Assembly: GCA_029262595.1 (NCBI GenBank)
Contig: JAJCZB010000033.1
Location: 1-64,000 of the forward strand
Length of the DNA stretch: 64,000 nucleotides
Origin: Candidatus Babelota bacterium
GTDB taxonomy: Bacteria > Babelota > Babeliae > Babelales > Vermiphilaceae
Direction: 5' to 3'
Shown here one piece after another: positions 43,485-51,579 of this stretch (position 1 is its first letter; every line of letters starts with the position of its first letter). The translations under genes were made by a program, and so were the position numbers. The notes under the pieces are model-generated. The model was not told the origin of the DNA, did not search any database, and saw only the letters and a list, made by a program, of their open reading frames with translations.

Positions 43485-44003
43485 ATGATACGTATAACGG
43501 CCACGCGCCGAGATTTTATATTTTTTATTCTTCTGGTAGTCATGATAAAAGTAGCGCTTAATAAGCAGCCACAAGCTACCACTGATCAGATTGTCTATGC
43601 ACCCGCGAATAATCAAAGCGAAGCCTCAAAAAGACATTTAGAGGAGGTTCAGCAAGAAGAGGCGCAAGAAGAAGTTGCCCAGCAAGCGGATGACATGGTG
43701 CTTAACTTCGACGACGAGCAAGATTTAGTACATCCGCCCGAAAAGCATATCATGGAGCAACTCAATGACCTTTTAGCTCAAGTTGATACAAATATCCAAA
43801 CCTTCGATCAACGCAAGCCTGAAGCTGCAAACTTAAAGGGCATTCGCCATCGCCTTCTTTACTTGCGTCGCAAGTACCAACACACAAGTCCTGCAATCGT
43901 ATTACTTGGACCAATTGGAACTACGGGAATTGTATTGCAAGAGCAACAGCTTGAAAAAGAGCTAGCAAAAATAGAGACATCGCTCCAAAAAATCTTAAGC
44001 TAA
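43485..44003 (+). CDS. Single-pass membrane protein with charged helical domain
   Basis: 172 aa. A basic start (MIRITATRRDF) and one transmembrane helix (FIFFILLVVMIKVAL) are followed by a Gln/Glu-rich stretch (EVQQEEAQEEVAQQ) and a helical domain. No motif recognised. The SD is poor, so the start is uncertain. It converges with tlyA and overlaps its end by 4 nt. Confidence 0.5.
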   Translation: MIRITATRRDFIFFILLVVMIKVALNKQPQATTDQIVYAPANNQSEASKRHLEEVQQEEAQEEVAQQADDMVLNFDDEQDLVHPPEKHIMEQLNDLLAQVDTNIQTFDQRKPEAANLKGIRHRLLYLRRKYQHTSPAIVLLGPIGTTGIVLQEQQLEKELAKIETSLQKILS

Positions 44004-44731
44004 CCTCGCTCAAAATACGCTAAAAACTCCTTATTACCTTCAGCTCCTCGAATGGGAGACTCTGTAACGCCTTCAAGCGTAAAGCCGTGCGCTTGGACTC
44101 CCTCTGTTACTTTCTTAATTACTTTTTCGTGAATAAGAGAATCTTTTACAATACCTCCCTTAGCAACTTCACCTCGCTCGGCTTCAAATTGAGGCTTAAT
44201 AAGCACAATCAGCTTTCCATCTGGTTTTAAAAGCTGCGTCACCGCATCCATTACTTTCAACACAGAAATAAACGATACATCCAGTGTTACTAAATCAACG
44301 AGCTCTCCGACACTTGTCAATGTGCGCAAATTAGTACGCTCCATAACAATAACGCGCGGATCATTTCTAATTTTTTCGTGCACTTGGCCATACCCAACGT
44401 CTACGCCATATATTTTTTTAGCGCCACGCTGCAGTAAGCAATCAGTAAAACCACCCGTCGAAAGGCCCGCATCAAGCGCTACCCAGTCAGTAGGATCAAT
44501 CGAAAAATAATCAAGCGCTTTTTCTAATTTAAATCCAGCGCGTCCTACGAATTTAGGCTCTTCAAAATCAAATATCACGGGAGTCCCCTCGGTGATTTGT
44601 GCACCCGGCTTGGTAACCACAGTGCCATCAACGCGAACCTTCCCCTGCATGATTCCACTTTGAATTTGGCGCCGACTCAGTGTCGGCGCCATTTCTTGTA
44701 TCAGTTGATCTAATCGTTTTTTTATTTTCAT
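44000..44731 (-). CDS. tlyA: TlyA family rRNA 2'-O-methyltransferase
   Basis: 243 aa from the ATG at 44731, 4 nt after the htrA stop. The N-terminal S4 RNA-binding domain (KKRLDQLIQEMAPTLSRRQ, GKVRVDG) is followed by an FtsJ-type methyltransferase with ALDAGLSTGGFTDCLLQ as the AdoMet loop. Further on are VTLDVSFIS, LIKPQFE and the RGAEGNKEF end. TlyA methylates ribose in 16S and 23S rRNA in actinobacteria. Old annotations call it hemolysin; the methyltransferase role is better supported. Confidence 0.92.
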   Translation of the reverse strand: MKIKKRLDQLIQEMAPTLSRRQIQSGIMQGKVRVDGTVVTKPGAQITEGTPVIFDFEEPKFVGRAGFKLEKALDYFSIDPTDWVALDAGLSTGGFTDCLLQRGAKKIYGVDVGYGQVHEKIRNDPRVIVMERTNLRTLTSVGELVDLVTLDVSFISVLKVMDAVTQLLKPDGKLIVLIKPQFEAERGEVAKGGIVKDSLIHEKVIKKVTEGVQAHGFTLEGVTESPIRGAEGNKEFLAYFERG

Positions 44732-44735
44732 TTCT

Positions 44736-46433
44736 TCATGCGGCAGCTGCAGCAAGAGTTAACTCAGGCTGTGACTGCATATCCTGCGGCTGTAACGAGT
44801 TATTTAGCATATTATTTTGCAAAAGCGATTGAGCCATCTTGGTCATCGGATATCTAAAATCGGATGCCAATTTCGGCTCTTCTTGAAGCACTTTGCTCCA
44901 AGGAAGTGCAACTAATAAGTTCTCTGATTTACGCGTTACGTTATCGGATGCACGAATCGTTAAGAACTTATTACGCTCACTTAATTTAATTGCATTACGA
45001 AAATCATCAAGCGTCTTTACGCGCACACCATTTACTTCATTAATCGTTGATCCTACAGGGAAACTTCGAGAACGATAGAGTTGTGAATTGGGAAATATGT
45101 GCGTGATAATCAGCGTTGGCTCAGATTGATATTTTGTTTCAAGGTATTTTGAAAGCCCGGGCGCGTGTTTTCCTAAAAGCGGAATGTGATTCAGCGTTAA
45201 TGGCATAACCACCATACCTGCAAACACTTCCCAGTCTACCGATTCAAATCCTGGATACACTTCATGTACTGCTGGTTTATCAGAAAGATCGAACGCTAAT
45301 TCAAAATTCTTACGGACTCCATTACGATACACCGTTAATCGCAACTGTTCACCAAGCTTGAGGCGAGAGACGTAATTAATAATCGAAATTTTATCTTCTG
45401 AGAATGCCAACTTCATCTCACCAAACATATCAACGGTATGCCCATTTATTTCATAGATCATATCACCCGTTTGAACACCCACTTGAGCAAGCGGACTATT
45501 GGAAACCACTTCCACCACATAGCATCCACCAGGAGCAGGGTTACCTAAATATTCAGTAAGAGCTTCATTGGCATTATTAAACAATACACCCAAGAATGGT
45601 CGGCGAAGCAGTTTCACTTTTTGTAAATCAGTTAAAATAACCTTTAGATCATTGATCGGAATTGCATACCCAACATTTTGTGCTTCTACAATACCAGAAC
45701 TATTGATACCAATCACTTCTCCACGCGTGTTAAGCGTTGGGCCACCTGAATTTCCGGGATTGATTGGAGCACTAATTTGAATAAGTCCATCTTCTCGCCC
45801 ACTTACTACTCCTGTAGTGCTTTTCAAGGATTGCTGCCCGAGTGGATACCCTAATGCTAAAAGATCGTCAGATCGACGAACTAAATCAGAGTTTCCGAGC
45901 GGCAAATAGGGTACACCGCCGAGCTCTCTGCGGATTATATCAAGTCCTTCATCTGAAACTTTCAAGAGTGCTAAATCTCGATCTGGACTTATTCCTACTG
46001 TCTCTACGTCAATAATACGTTTTCCGAGGGATGGTATTTGCATCCAAATACCCACTGCCTCATTAACAACGTGTGCATTCGTTACTAAATACCCTTGATC
46101 GTTAATAAAAAACGCACTCCCGGTCGCAGTGCCCTGAGCAGGCGGAGCATACGGCCTTAAAAGATCTTTTTGGAGTACGTGCGCAAATACTTGCACTACC
46201 GTATCACTCACCTTATCCTGAACCGGCCGCCACAGCTGCGAAGATGATATAACTCGCTCAACGATATTAGGATGCATCCCAGCATCAAGCTCTACCGCTT
46301 CATGCTCTGCAATGTCGCCAATCTCTTCTGCTTGGTCATATGTCTTATGTGCGAGCACTTGATAAAAGCCAGCCCCCAGCAGAATGGATGCCACAACAAT
46401 AATGCCACCCGTAAAAAATGATTGTAATTTCAT
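44736..46433 (-). CDS. htrA: HtrA/DegP-family serine protease
   Basis: 565 aa from the ATG at 46433 (AAGGA SD). An N-terminal membrane segment (FFTGGIIVVASILLGAGF) is followed by the trypsin-like domain with H121 (TNAHVV), D153 (DRDLALLKV) and S229 (NPGNSGGP). A PDZ domain follows (about 280-380), then a longer C-terminal region with a second PDZ-like part. It is an envelope quality-control protease and chaperone. The C-terminal part is larger than in DegS. Confidence 0.93.
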   Translation of the reverse strand: MKLQSFFTGGIIVVASILLGAGFYQVLAHKTYDQAEEIGDIAEHEAVELDAGMHPNIVERVISSSQLWRPVQDKVSDTVVQVFAHVLQKDLLRPYAPPAQGTATGSAFFINDQGYLVTNAHVVNEAVGIWMQIPSLGKRIIDVETVGISPDRDLALLKVSDEGLDIIRRELGGVPYLPLGNSDLVRRSDDLLALGYPLGQQSLKSTTGVVSGREDGLIQISAPINPGNSGGPTLNTRGEVIGINSSGIVEAQNVGYAIPINDLKVILTDLQKVKLLRRPFLGVLFNNANEALTEYLGNPAPGGCYVVEVVSNSPLAQVGVQTGDMIYEINGHTVDMFGEMKLAFSEDKISIINYVSRLKLGEQLRLTVYRNGVRKNFELAFDLSDKPAVHEVYPGFESVDWEVFAGMVVMPLTLNHIPLLGKHAPGLSKYLETKYQSEPTLIITHIFPNSQLYRSRSFPVGSTINEVNGVRVKTLDDFRNAIKLSERNKFLTIRASDNVTRKSENLLVALPWSKVLQEEPKLASDFRYPMTKMAQSLLQNNMLNNSLQPQDMQSQPELTLAAAAA

Positions 46434-46624
46434 ATAATTCCTTCTTATTAATTTCAAACAAAGCCGCACTACGCGTAGCAGTCTAGCATACAATCAAAAA
46501 AGACTCGAACAAGAGAAATTTTTACCTATATTAAATGCCCGTATATAACGGCACTCGTTTGCCAATTATACTAAAAAAAGCTACCATTGAGGAATATCTT
46601 GTTTATGACTGAGTAAGGAATTTA

Positions 46625-47923
46625 ATGAATCAATTAGATAAAATTGTCGCCCTGTGTAAACGACGTGGTTTTGTATACCAATCAGCAGAAATTTACGGGG
46701 GACTTAACGGCGTATACGACTTTGGCCCACTCGGCACGCTCCTTAAAAAAAACATTCGCGAGGCTTGGACGCAGTCCATATTTACCACTCAACAACCAAT
46801 TCTTTTTTTAGAAGGTTCCCTTTTAGGTGCCCATGCAATGTGGGAAGCGTCTGGACACACGCAAAACTTTAGCGATCCACTCGTTGATTGTACCAACTGC
46901 AAGCGCCGTTTTCGCGCTGATGACATTGATCTTGAAAAGGTCTGCTCTGTATGCGGAAAAAAAGCATGGACAGATGTACGCCAATTTCAACTTATGTTTC
47001 AAACTCAAGTCGGTGCAGCGACAGATAGCTCATCAATTGCCTACTTGCGCCCGGAAACAGCTCAATCAATCTTTGTACAATTCAAAAATGTAATGTCGAC
47101 CAATCGAGTAAAAATTCCTTTTGGCATTGCGCAAACAGGAAAAGCATTTCGCAATGAAATCACTCCAAAACAATTTCTGTTTCGTATGCGTGAATTTGAA
47201 CAAATGGAAATGGAATGGTTTTGCAAACCTGATCAAGTAGATGAATTTTTCCCGTTATGGGTAAAGGCGCGAGAAAACTTTTACACGCACTTGGGAATTA
47301 TCAAAGATAAAATAATGCTCCGTGAACACGGTAAAGGCGAGCTGTCTCACTACTCAGCGCGCACCACGGATATTGAATATGAGTTTCCATTTGGCTGGAA
47401 AGAACTCGAAGGAATTGCCGATCGTGGAAATTTTGATTTAACGCAACACAGTAAACATTCCGGCAAGGATCTTGCAGTCTACGATGATGAAACCAAACAG
47501 TCATATATTCCTCATGTCGTTGAATGCTCTGTAGGCGTAGACCGATTATTCTTAACGCTCCTGTGTGACGCATATACAGAGGATACTATTGGCGGAGAAG
47601 AGCGAACTGTATTAAAGTTTTCTCCTAAAATCGCTCCGATTAAAGCTGCATTTCTTCCACTCATTAAAAAACTTTCTGAGCCAATGAGCAAGATCTACAA
47701 GGATATTGCTGCAAAAGGATACATGGTTGAGTTTGATGAATCTGGATCTGTTGGTAAGCGCTACCGGCGTCAGGATGAAATCGGTACCCCTCTTTGCTTT
47801 ACATATGATTTTGAAAGCGTCGAGGATAACTGCGTAACCGTTCGAAATCGAGACACTACTAAGCAAGAACGTATCTCTATTGAAAAAATTGAAGAGTATA
47901 TACAAGCATCACTATCTCAATAA
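46625..47923 (+). CDS. glyQS: Glycyl-tRNA synthetase, dimeric class II type
   Basis: 432 aa single-chain GlyRS, the alpha2 type found in archaea, eukaryotes and many bacteria rather than the alpha2beta2 type. KRRGFVYQSAEIYGGLNGVYDFGPLG is typical for the N-terminus. A zinc-like CTNC...CSVC insertion is present. Motif 2 is FRNEITPKQFLFRMREFEQ, and the motif 3 region lies near ECSVGVDRLFL. SD AAGGA lies 4 nt before the ATG. A DedA-like gene follows 11 nt later. Confidence 0.96.
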   Translation: MNQLDKIVALCKRRGFVYQSAEIYGGLNGVYDFGPLGTLLKKNIREAWTQSIFTTQQPILFLEGSLLGAHAMWEASGHTQNFSDPLVDCTNCKRRFRADDIDLEKVCSVCGKKAWTDVRQFQLMFQTQVGAATDSSSIAYLRPETAQSIFVQFKNVMSTNRVKIPFGIAQTGKAFRNEITPKQFLFRMREFEQMEMEWFCKPDQVDEFFPLWVKARENFYTHLGIIKDKIMLREHGKGELSHYSARTTDIEYEFPFGWKELEGIADRGNFDLTQHSKHSGKDLAVYDDETKQSYIPHVVECSVGVDRLFLTLLCDAYTEDTIGGEERTVLKFSPKIAPIKAAFLPLIKKLSEPMSKIYKDIAAKGYMVEFDESGSVGKRYRRQDEIGTPLCFTYDFESVEDNCVTVRNRDTTKQERISIEKIEEYIQASLSQ

Positions 47924-47934
47924 GGAGAGCTTCC

Positions 47935-48528
47935 ATGATTGCTGGACTGAAAAAGTCGTATGAATGGATGGGCTCATCTATTCACTCGCCCTATGCCGAT
48001 TACATTCTTTGTTTTCTTTTTTATCTTGAGGCTATTTTTTTTCTTCCTACCGATCCAATTTTAATTGTTTTTTGCCTTGAACGCAGAGAACGCGCACTTA
48101 CTTACGCAACCATCGCCCTTATCGGATCAGTGCTCGGCGGCATTACCAGCTATACGCTCGGGATTACGCTATGGAACTACTGCGGAGAACATATCATTCA
48201 TAATCGAATAATAAACGTGATTTTAACTCCCTCCCGCTTTTACGAAATATCTGCACTTTTTAAACAATACGAATGGGGCGCTATTCTTGCAGCTGGCTTT
48301 ACGCCTATCCCCTACAAAGCGGCAACACTTGCTGCTGGGTTTTGCAAACTTTCATTTGGACCATTTGTCTTGTGCTCTATTATTGCTCGAGGGGCTCGTT
48401 TTTATTTACTTGCAATCGCATGTATTATTTTTGGGGAACGCCTTAAAGGTTCATTTGAAAAATATTTCAACCTCATCCTCCTGGGCGCCTTCGTTCTGAT
48501 CGCTCTCAGTGTCTGGTTATTTACATAG
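47935..48528 (+). CDS. DedA/VTT-domain membrane protein, YqaA-like
   Basis: 197 aa with about four to five hydrophobic segments. It carries the VTT-type signatures: a reentrant ALIGSVLGGITSYTLG stretch and the AAGFTPIPYKAATLAAGF block with its Gly-Phe-x-Pro and Pro-x-Lys pattern. Family members act in lipid scrambling and undecaprenyl-phosphate recycling. SD AAGGAGA. It is 11 nt after glyQS, so probably cotranscribed. A polar role in cell-wall lipid recycling would fit with murD, ftsW and rodA. Confidence 0.82.
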   Translation: MIAGLKKSYEWMGSSIHSPYADYILCFLFYLEAIFFLPTDPILIVFCLERRERALTYATIALIGSVLGGITSYTLGITLWNYCGEHIIHNRIINVILTPSRFYEISALFKQYEWGAILAAGFTPIPYKAATLAAGFCKLSFGPFVLCSIIARGARFYLLAIACIIFGERLKGSFEKYFNLILLGAFVLIALSVWLFT

Positions 48529-48599
48529 AAAACTAAACATGCTACATCAAGAATGATATCCTAATAGAAACTCTGAACGATAGAAAATAGGATGCATCA

Positions 48600-49940
48600 A
48601 TGAGCACAAAACGCATTTTGTCCCTGTTTCCTCCAGAACAAATTCTTCTGTGGTCTATTTTAATTACTATCGGAGTTGGCGCATTCCTGCTTGCTCTCCC
48701 TATGGCTCAAGTAAAATCGATTGCTCTTTTGGATGTTATTTTTACCGCTGCATCCGCAACGACCGTTAATGGAATGTTCACAATTCCCATCGATAGCTTC
48801 AGCCTGTTTGGAAAAACAGTTATCCTATTTCTTATACAAATCGGTGGACTCGGACTTATTTCTATGACCTTTTTTTTTCTTAATATGTTGATGAACTTAG
48901 GCCTTGGAAGCCAATTAATGGCTGGCAAAATATTAGAAATTGAAAACTGGAAACAAACAAAGCAAGTTTTGCTCCTTATTACCATTGTTACCATCGCATG
49001 CGAATTCATCGGAACACTCTGCATCTTCGGCGTACTTGCGCCAAAATACCCCGTCGGCATGGCATGGTTCATATCCCTGTTTCATGCAATTTCATCTTTT
49101 TGTAGTGCAGGAATAACCCTACTTGATGGTGGCATGAGCAATTATAGTAGTAGTTATGTCATTGTGATCATAACAATGCTTTTAATGTTCGTTGGCGAGT
49201 TAGGTTTTATTACCTGGCAAGAAATTGGCAACTGGCTGCAGGCAAAACGAAATCATAAACCCTATCGATTTTCACTTCACAGTAAAATTGTACTGTATGG
49301 ATCAACAATAATGCTCATGTGTACGGGCATTATTTTTTGGATCTTAGAACATAAAAATATTCTTGCAAATGAGGGTGCTGGCGATTCAATACTCAGCACC
49401 CTTTTTTATGCTGTATCATTTCGTAGTACCGGCTTTTTACTTACCGGAATTGGCAGCTTTCATGTGGCCACTATCATGCTCATAATGTTCATTTCATTTG
49501 TTGGAGTAGCTCCTGGATCTACCGGTAGTGGTATAAAAATTACGACCTTTGCAGTATTTCTTGCAACCATCAGAGCTGCTATTTCTGGAAAGACCGTTGT
49601 GTATTTAAAAGGACGCACTATCTCTCTTTCTCAAGTCTATCGATCTATGGCAATTATTAGTTTGGGATTAGGTTGGGTAATACTCTCAACGTTTTGCCTA
49701 TTAATTACCGAGCAAGGGTTTACCTTTATACAAGTCCTCTTTGAATCAATGAGCGCATTTAGCTCTCTGGGAATGAGTACTGGAATAACCGAATCCCTTT
49801 CTTCATTAGGAAAAATTTTTATTATGGCTAGCATGATAATAGGACGAATTGGTTCATTTAGTTTGATTTTGGCGTTAAAATTAAAAAAGAAAAAAGAAGC
49901 AGAATTCTCGTATCCAGAAGAACGAGTAATGCTTGGATAA
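48600..49940 (+). CDS. ktrB: KtrB/TrkH-type K+ transporter membrane subunit
   Basis: 446 aa with four pore-loop repeats of the Trk/Ktr type, for example TAASATTVNGMF, AISSFCSAGITL, VSFRSTGF and MSAFSSLGMSTG. Each contains the selectivity-filter Gly between helices. A GIKITTF stretch lies in the family gating-loop region. The size (446 aa) fits KtrB rather than the longer TrkH. The next gene, ktrA, overlaps its 3' end region on a TTG-start reading and lies 19 nt away on the chosen ATG. Confidence 0.9.
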   Translation: MSTKRILSLFPPEQILLWSILITIGVGAFLLALPMAQVKSIALLDVIFTAASATTVNGMFTIPIDSFSLFGKTVILFLIQIGGLGLISMTFFFLNMLMNLGLGSQLMAGKILEIENWKQTKQVLLLITIVTIACEFIGTLCIFGVLAPKYPVGMAWFISLFHAISSFCSAGITLLDGGMSNYSSSYVIVIITMLLMFVGELGFITWQEIGNWLQAKRNHKPYRFSLHSKIVLYGSTIMLMCTGIIFWILEHKNILANEGAGDSILSTLFYAVSFRSTGFLLTGIGSFHVATIMLIMFISFVGVAPGSTGSGIKITTFAVFLATIRAAISGKTVVYLKGRTISLSQVYRSMAIISLGLGWVILSTFCLLITEQGFTFIQVLFESMSAFSSLGMSTGITESLSSLGKIFIMASMIIGRIGSFSLILALKLKKKKEAEFSYPEERVMLG

Positions 49941-49959
49941 TAAACGAAATGGAATTAGC

Positions 49960-50604
49960 ATGAAATTTTGTGTCATTGGATTAGGTCGCCTTGGATATCA
50001 ACTTGCTATCGTACTTGCAGAAAATGGAATGGAAGTGATGGCAATTGATAGTAATGAGTCTATCGTTGCATCAATCCGCGATCAGGTCACGCAAGCCATT
50101 TGCATGCGCGTATCAGATGAATCATCACTGCGCAGCATTGGCGTTGAGGAAATGGATACCGTCATCGTTGCAATGGGTGAAAATTTTTCTCAATCAATTT
50201 TGATTACCGCGCTACTCAAAAAACGCCTCGAAATTCCAAAAATTATTGCCCGAGCAATTAATGAAATTCACAAAGACATTCTTAAACTCGTTGGTGCCGA
50301 TCGCGTAATTTTGCCAGAAAAAGAAGTGGGTATTCGATTAGCTGATACACTCAGTTCACCCTTCACCGATCTCACGCGCCTCACAAAAGACTTTGCTGTC
50401 AGTAAAATTCGCGTTCCAAAATCATTTGTCGGCAAAACCATGCATACACTCGATCTCTTTAAAAACTATTCCGTACATGCAATTGGTATTGAGCAAGGCG
50501 TAGATAAGATTGTTCCGTTGGATCCGGGATATACCATCCAAGAAGGGGATCGTTTGATTGTATCTGGAAGTAATGCTGATTTAGAAAAAATAACTAAGTT
50601 GTAA
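49960..50604 (+). CDS. ktrA: KtrA/TrkA-type regulatory subunit
   Basis: 214 aa from the ATG at 49960. It is an RCK protein that gates the K+ transporter in response to nucleotides. The N-terminal Rossmann fold starts MKFCVIGLGRLGYQLA (G-x-G-x-x-G), with a following acidic residue at the strand-2 end (AIDSNE). The C-terminal TrkA_C domain (about 130-214) ends EGDRLIVSGSNADLEKI. It forms a two-gene K+ uptake operon with ktrB. Confidence 0.92.
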   Translation: MKFCVIGLGRLGYQLAIVLAENGMEVMAIDSNESIVASIRDQVTQAICMRVSDESSLRSIGVEEMDTVIVAMGENFSQSILITALLKKRLEIPKIIARAINEIHKDILKLVGADRVILPEKEVGIRLADTLSSPFTDLTRLTKDFAVSKIRVPKSFVGKTMHTLDLFKNYSVHAIGIEQGVDKIVPLDPGYTIQEGDRLIVSGSNADLEKITKL

Positions 50605-50606
50605 AG

Positions 50607-51107
50607 TTAGCTATCGCTAAATTCGCCTTCTCCATCAAAAAAAACATACTTTTTACGGTGCTTTAAAGGTGCAGGAATACGCGTTGGTATTTTTTTAAAA
50701 GAGGGACTTGCTACACGGCGAGGCTTTTGAACCCCTCGCGTCTGTCCGCGTTGTGAAAAAAAGAATCTATTACCACGACGACTACGATCAAGATAAAAGC
50801 TACCTCTCTTACGGCTTTTGTTACGTAAGTGAGTAAAAAGCTCAGTCAAATCATCTCTCAAATCATATCGCATATCTTTAAACAAAAATCCATCTTGCTC
50901 ATACCGCTCTGACTCACACTGCAAAGTAACTTCAGTAGCAGGCACTACAACTCCGCCTCGACTAAACCTACCGGTGCCTCTCAAGACTACATGTAATTTT
51001 TGGCCATCTTGAGTAAAAAGCAAGAGAGGTAGTTCATAAGATTTGAGGGGTAAAAAAATGAGCATCCCCAAACAGAGAATGCTCATTACATTTTTTATAC
51101 GAATCAT
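50607..51107 (-). CDS. Basic secreted protein of unknown function
   Basis: 166 aa from the ATG at 51107, 4 nt after the rplU stop. A signal-like segment (NVMSILCLGMLIFLPLKSYE) is followed by a short beta region (LLLFTQDGQKLHVVLRG) and then a strongly Arg/Lys-rich part. No family recognised. No clear SD, so it may depend on coupling to rplU. In some bacteria a basic helper protein is coded between rplU and rpmA; this one has an exported look and does not match. Confidence 0.5.
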   Translation of the reverse strand: MIRIKNVMSILCLGMLIFLPLKSYELPLLLFTQDGQKLHVVLRGTGRFSRGGVVVPATEVTLQCESERYEQDGFLFKDMRYDLRDDLTELFTHLRNKSRKRGSFYLDRSRRGNRFFFSQRGQTRGVQKPRRVASPSFKKIPTRIPAPLKHRKKYVFFDGEGEFSDS

Positions 51108-51111
51108 ATGC

Positions 51112-51450
51112 TTAGATAGATTCGATGCGCACAACGGTTAAAGGCTGACGATGGCCTTTTTTCACGCGTACTTTTTTACGGCGTTTAAAACGAAATGCGA
51201 TTAATTTAGGACCTTTATCGTGTTTTACGATAGTCGCCTTAATACCATCTTTTAAAAATGGTGTACCTATTTCAAATTTACCAGCACCTTCTTTACGGAA
51301 AAGTACTTTATCAAAAGAAACAGTATCGCCTTCTTGCCCGTCAAGTAATTCGATAGCTACAGTTTTGCCTTCGATTGCTTGGTACTGCTTGCCACCAGTT
51401 TGAAAAATGGCATATCTATCAAATGTTATCGGTTCTTGAGTCTTGCTCAC
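51112..51450 (-). CDS. rplU: 50S ribosomal protein bL21
   Basis: 112 aa with a GTG start at 51450 and an AGGA SD. The conserved core AIFQTGGKQYQAIEGKTV, a central beta region and the basic end KRRKKVRVKKGHRQPLT are typical. bL21 binds 23S rRNA near L20. rpmA (bL27), its usual partner, is not downstream here. Confidence 0.96.
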   Translation of the reverse strand: MSKTQEPITFDRYAIFQTGGKQYQAIEGKTVAIELLDGQEGDTVSFDKVLFRKEGAGKFEIGTPFLKDGIKATIVKHDKGPKLIAFRFKRRKKVRVKKGHRQPLTVVRIESI

Positions 51451-51579
51451 AGTAGTTCCTACTCGCTAGAAAAGTATGAAATTTCTTAGATTTGGCTATC
51501 TTATGCTCTTATTATAGCAAAAATGGCTCTGAGCGTCAAAATGAGCTGCAGTCTCTTTTGAATGACCCCAATACCCCGT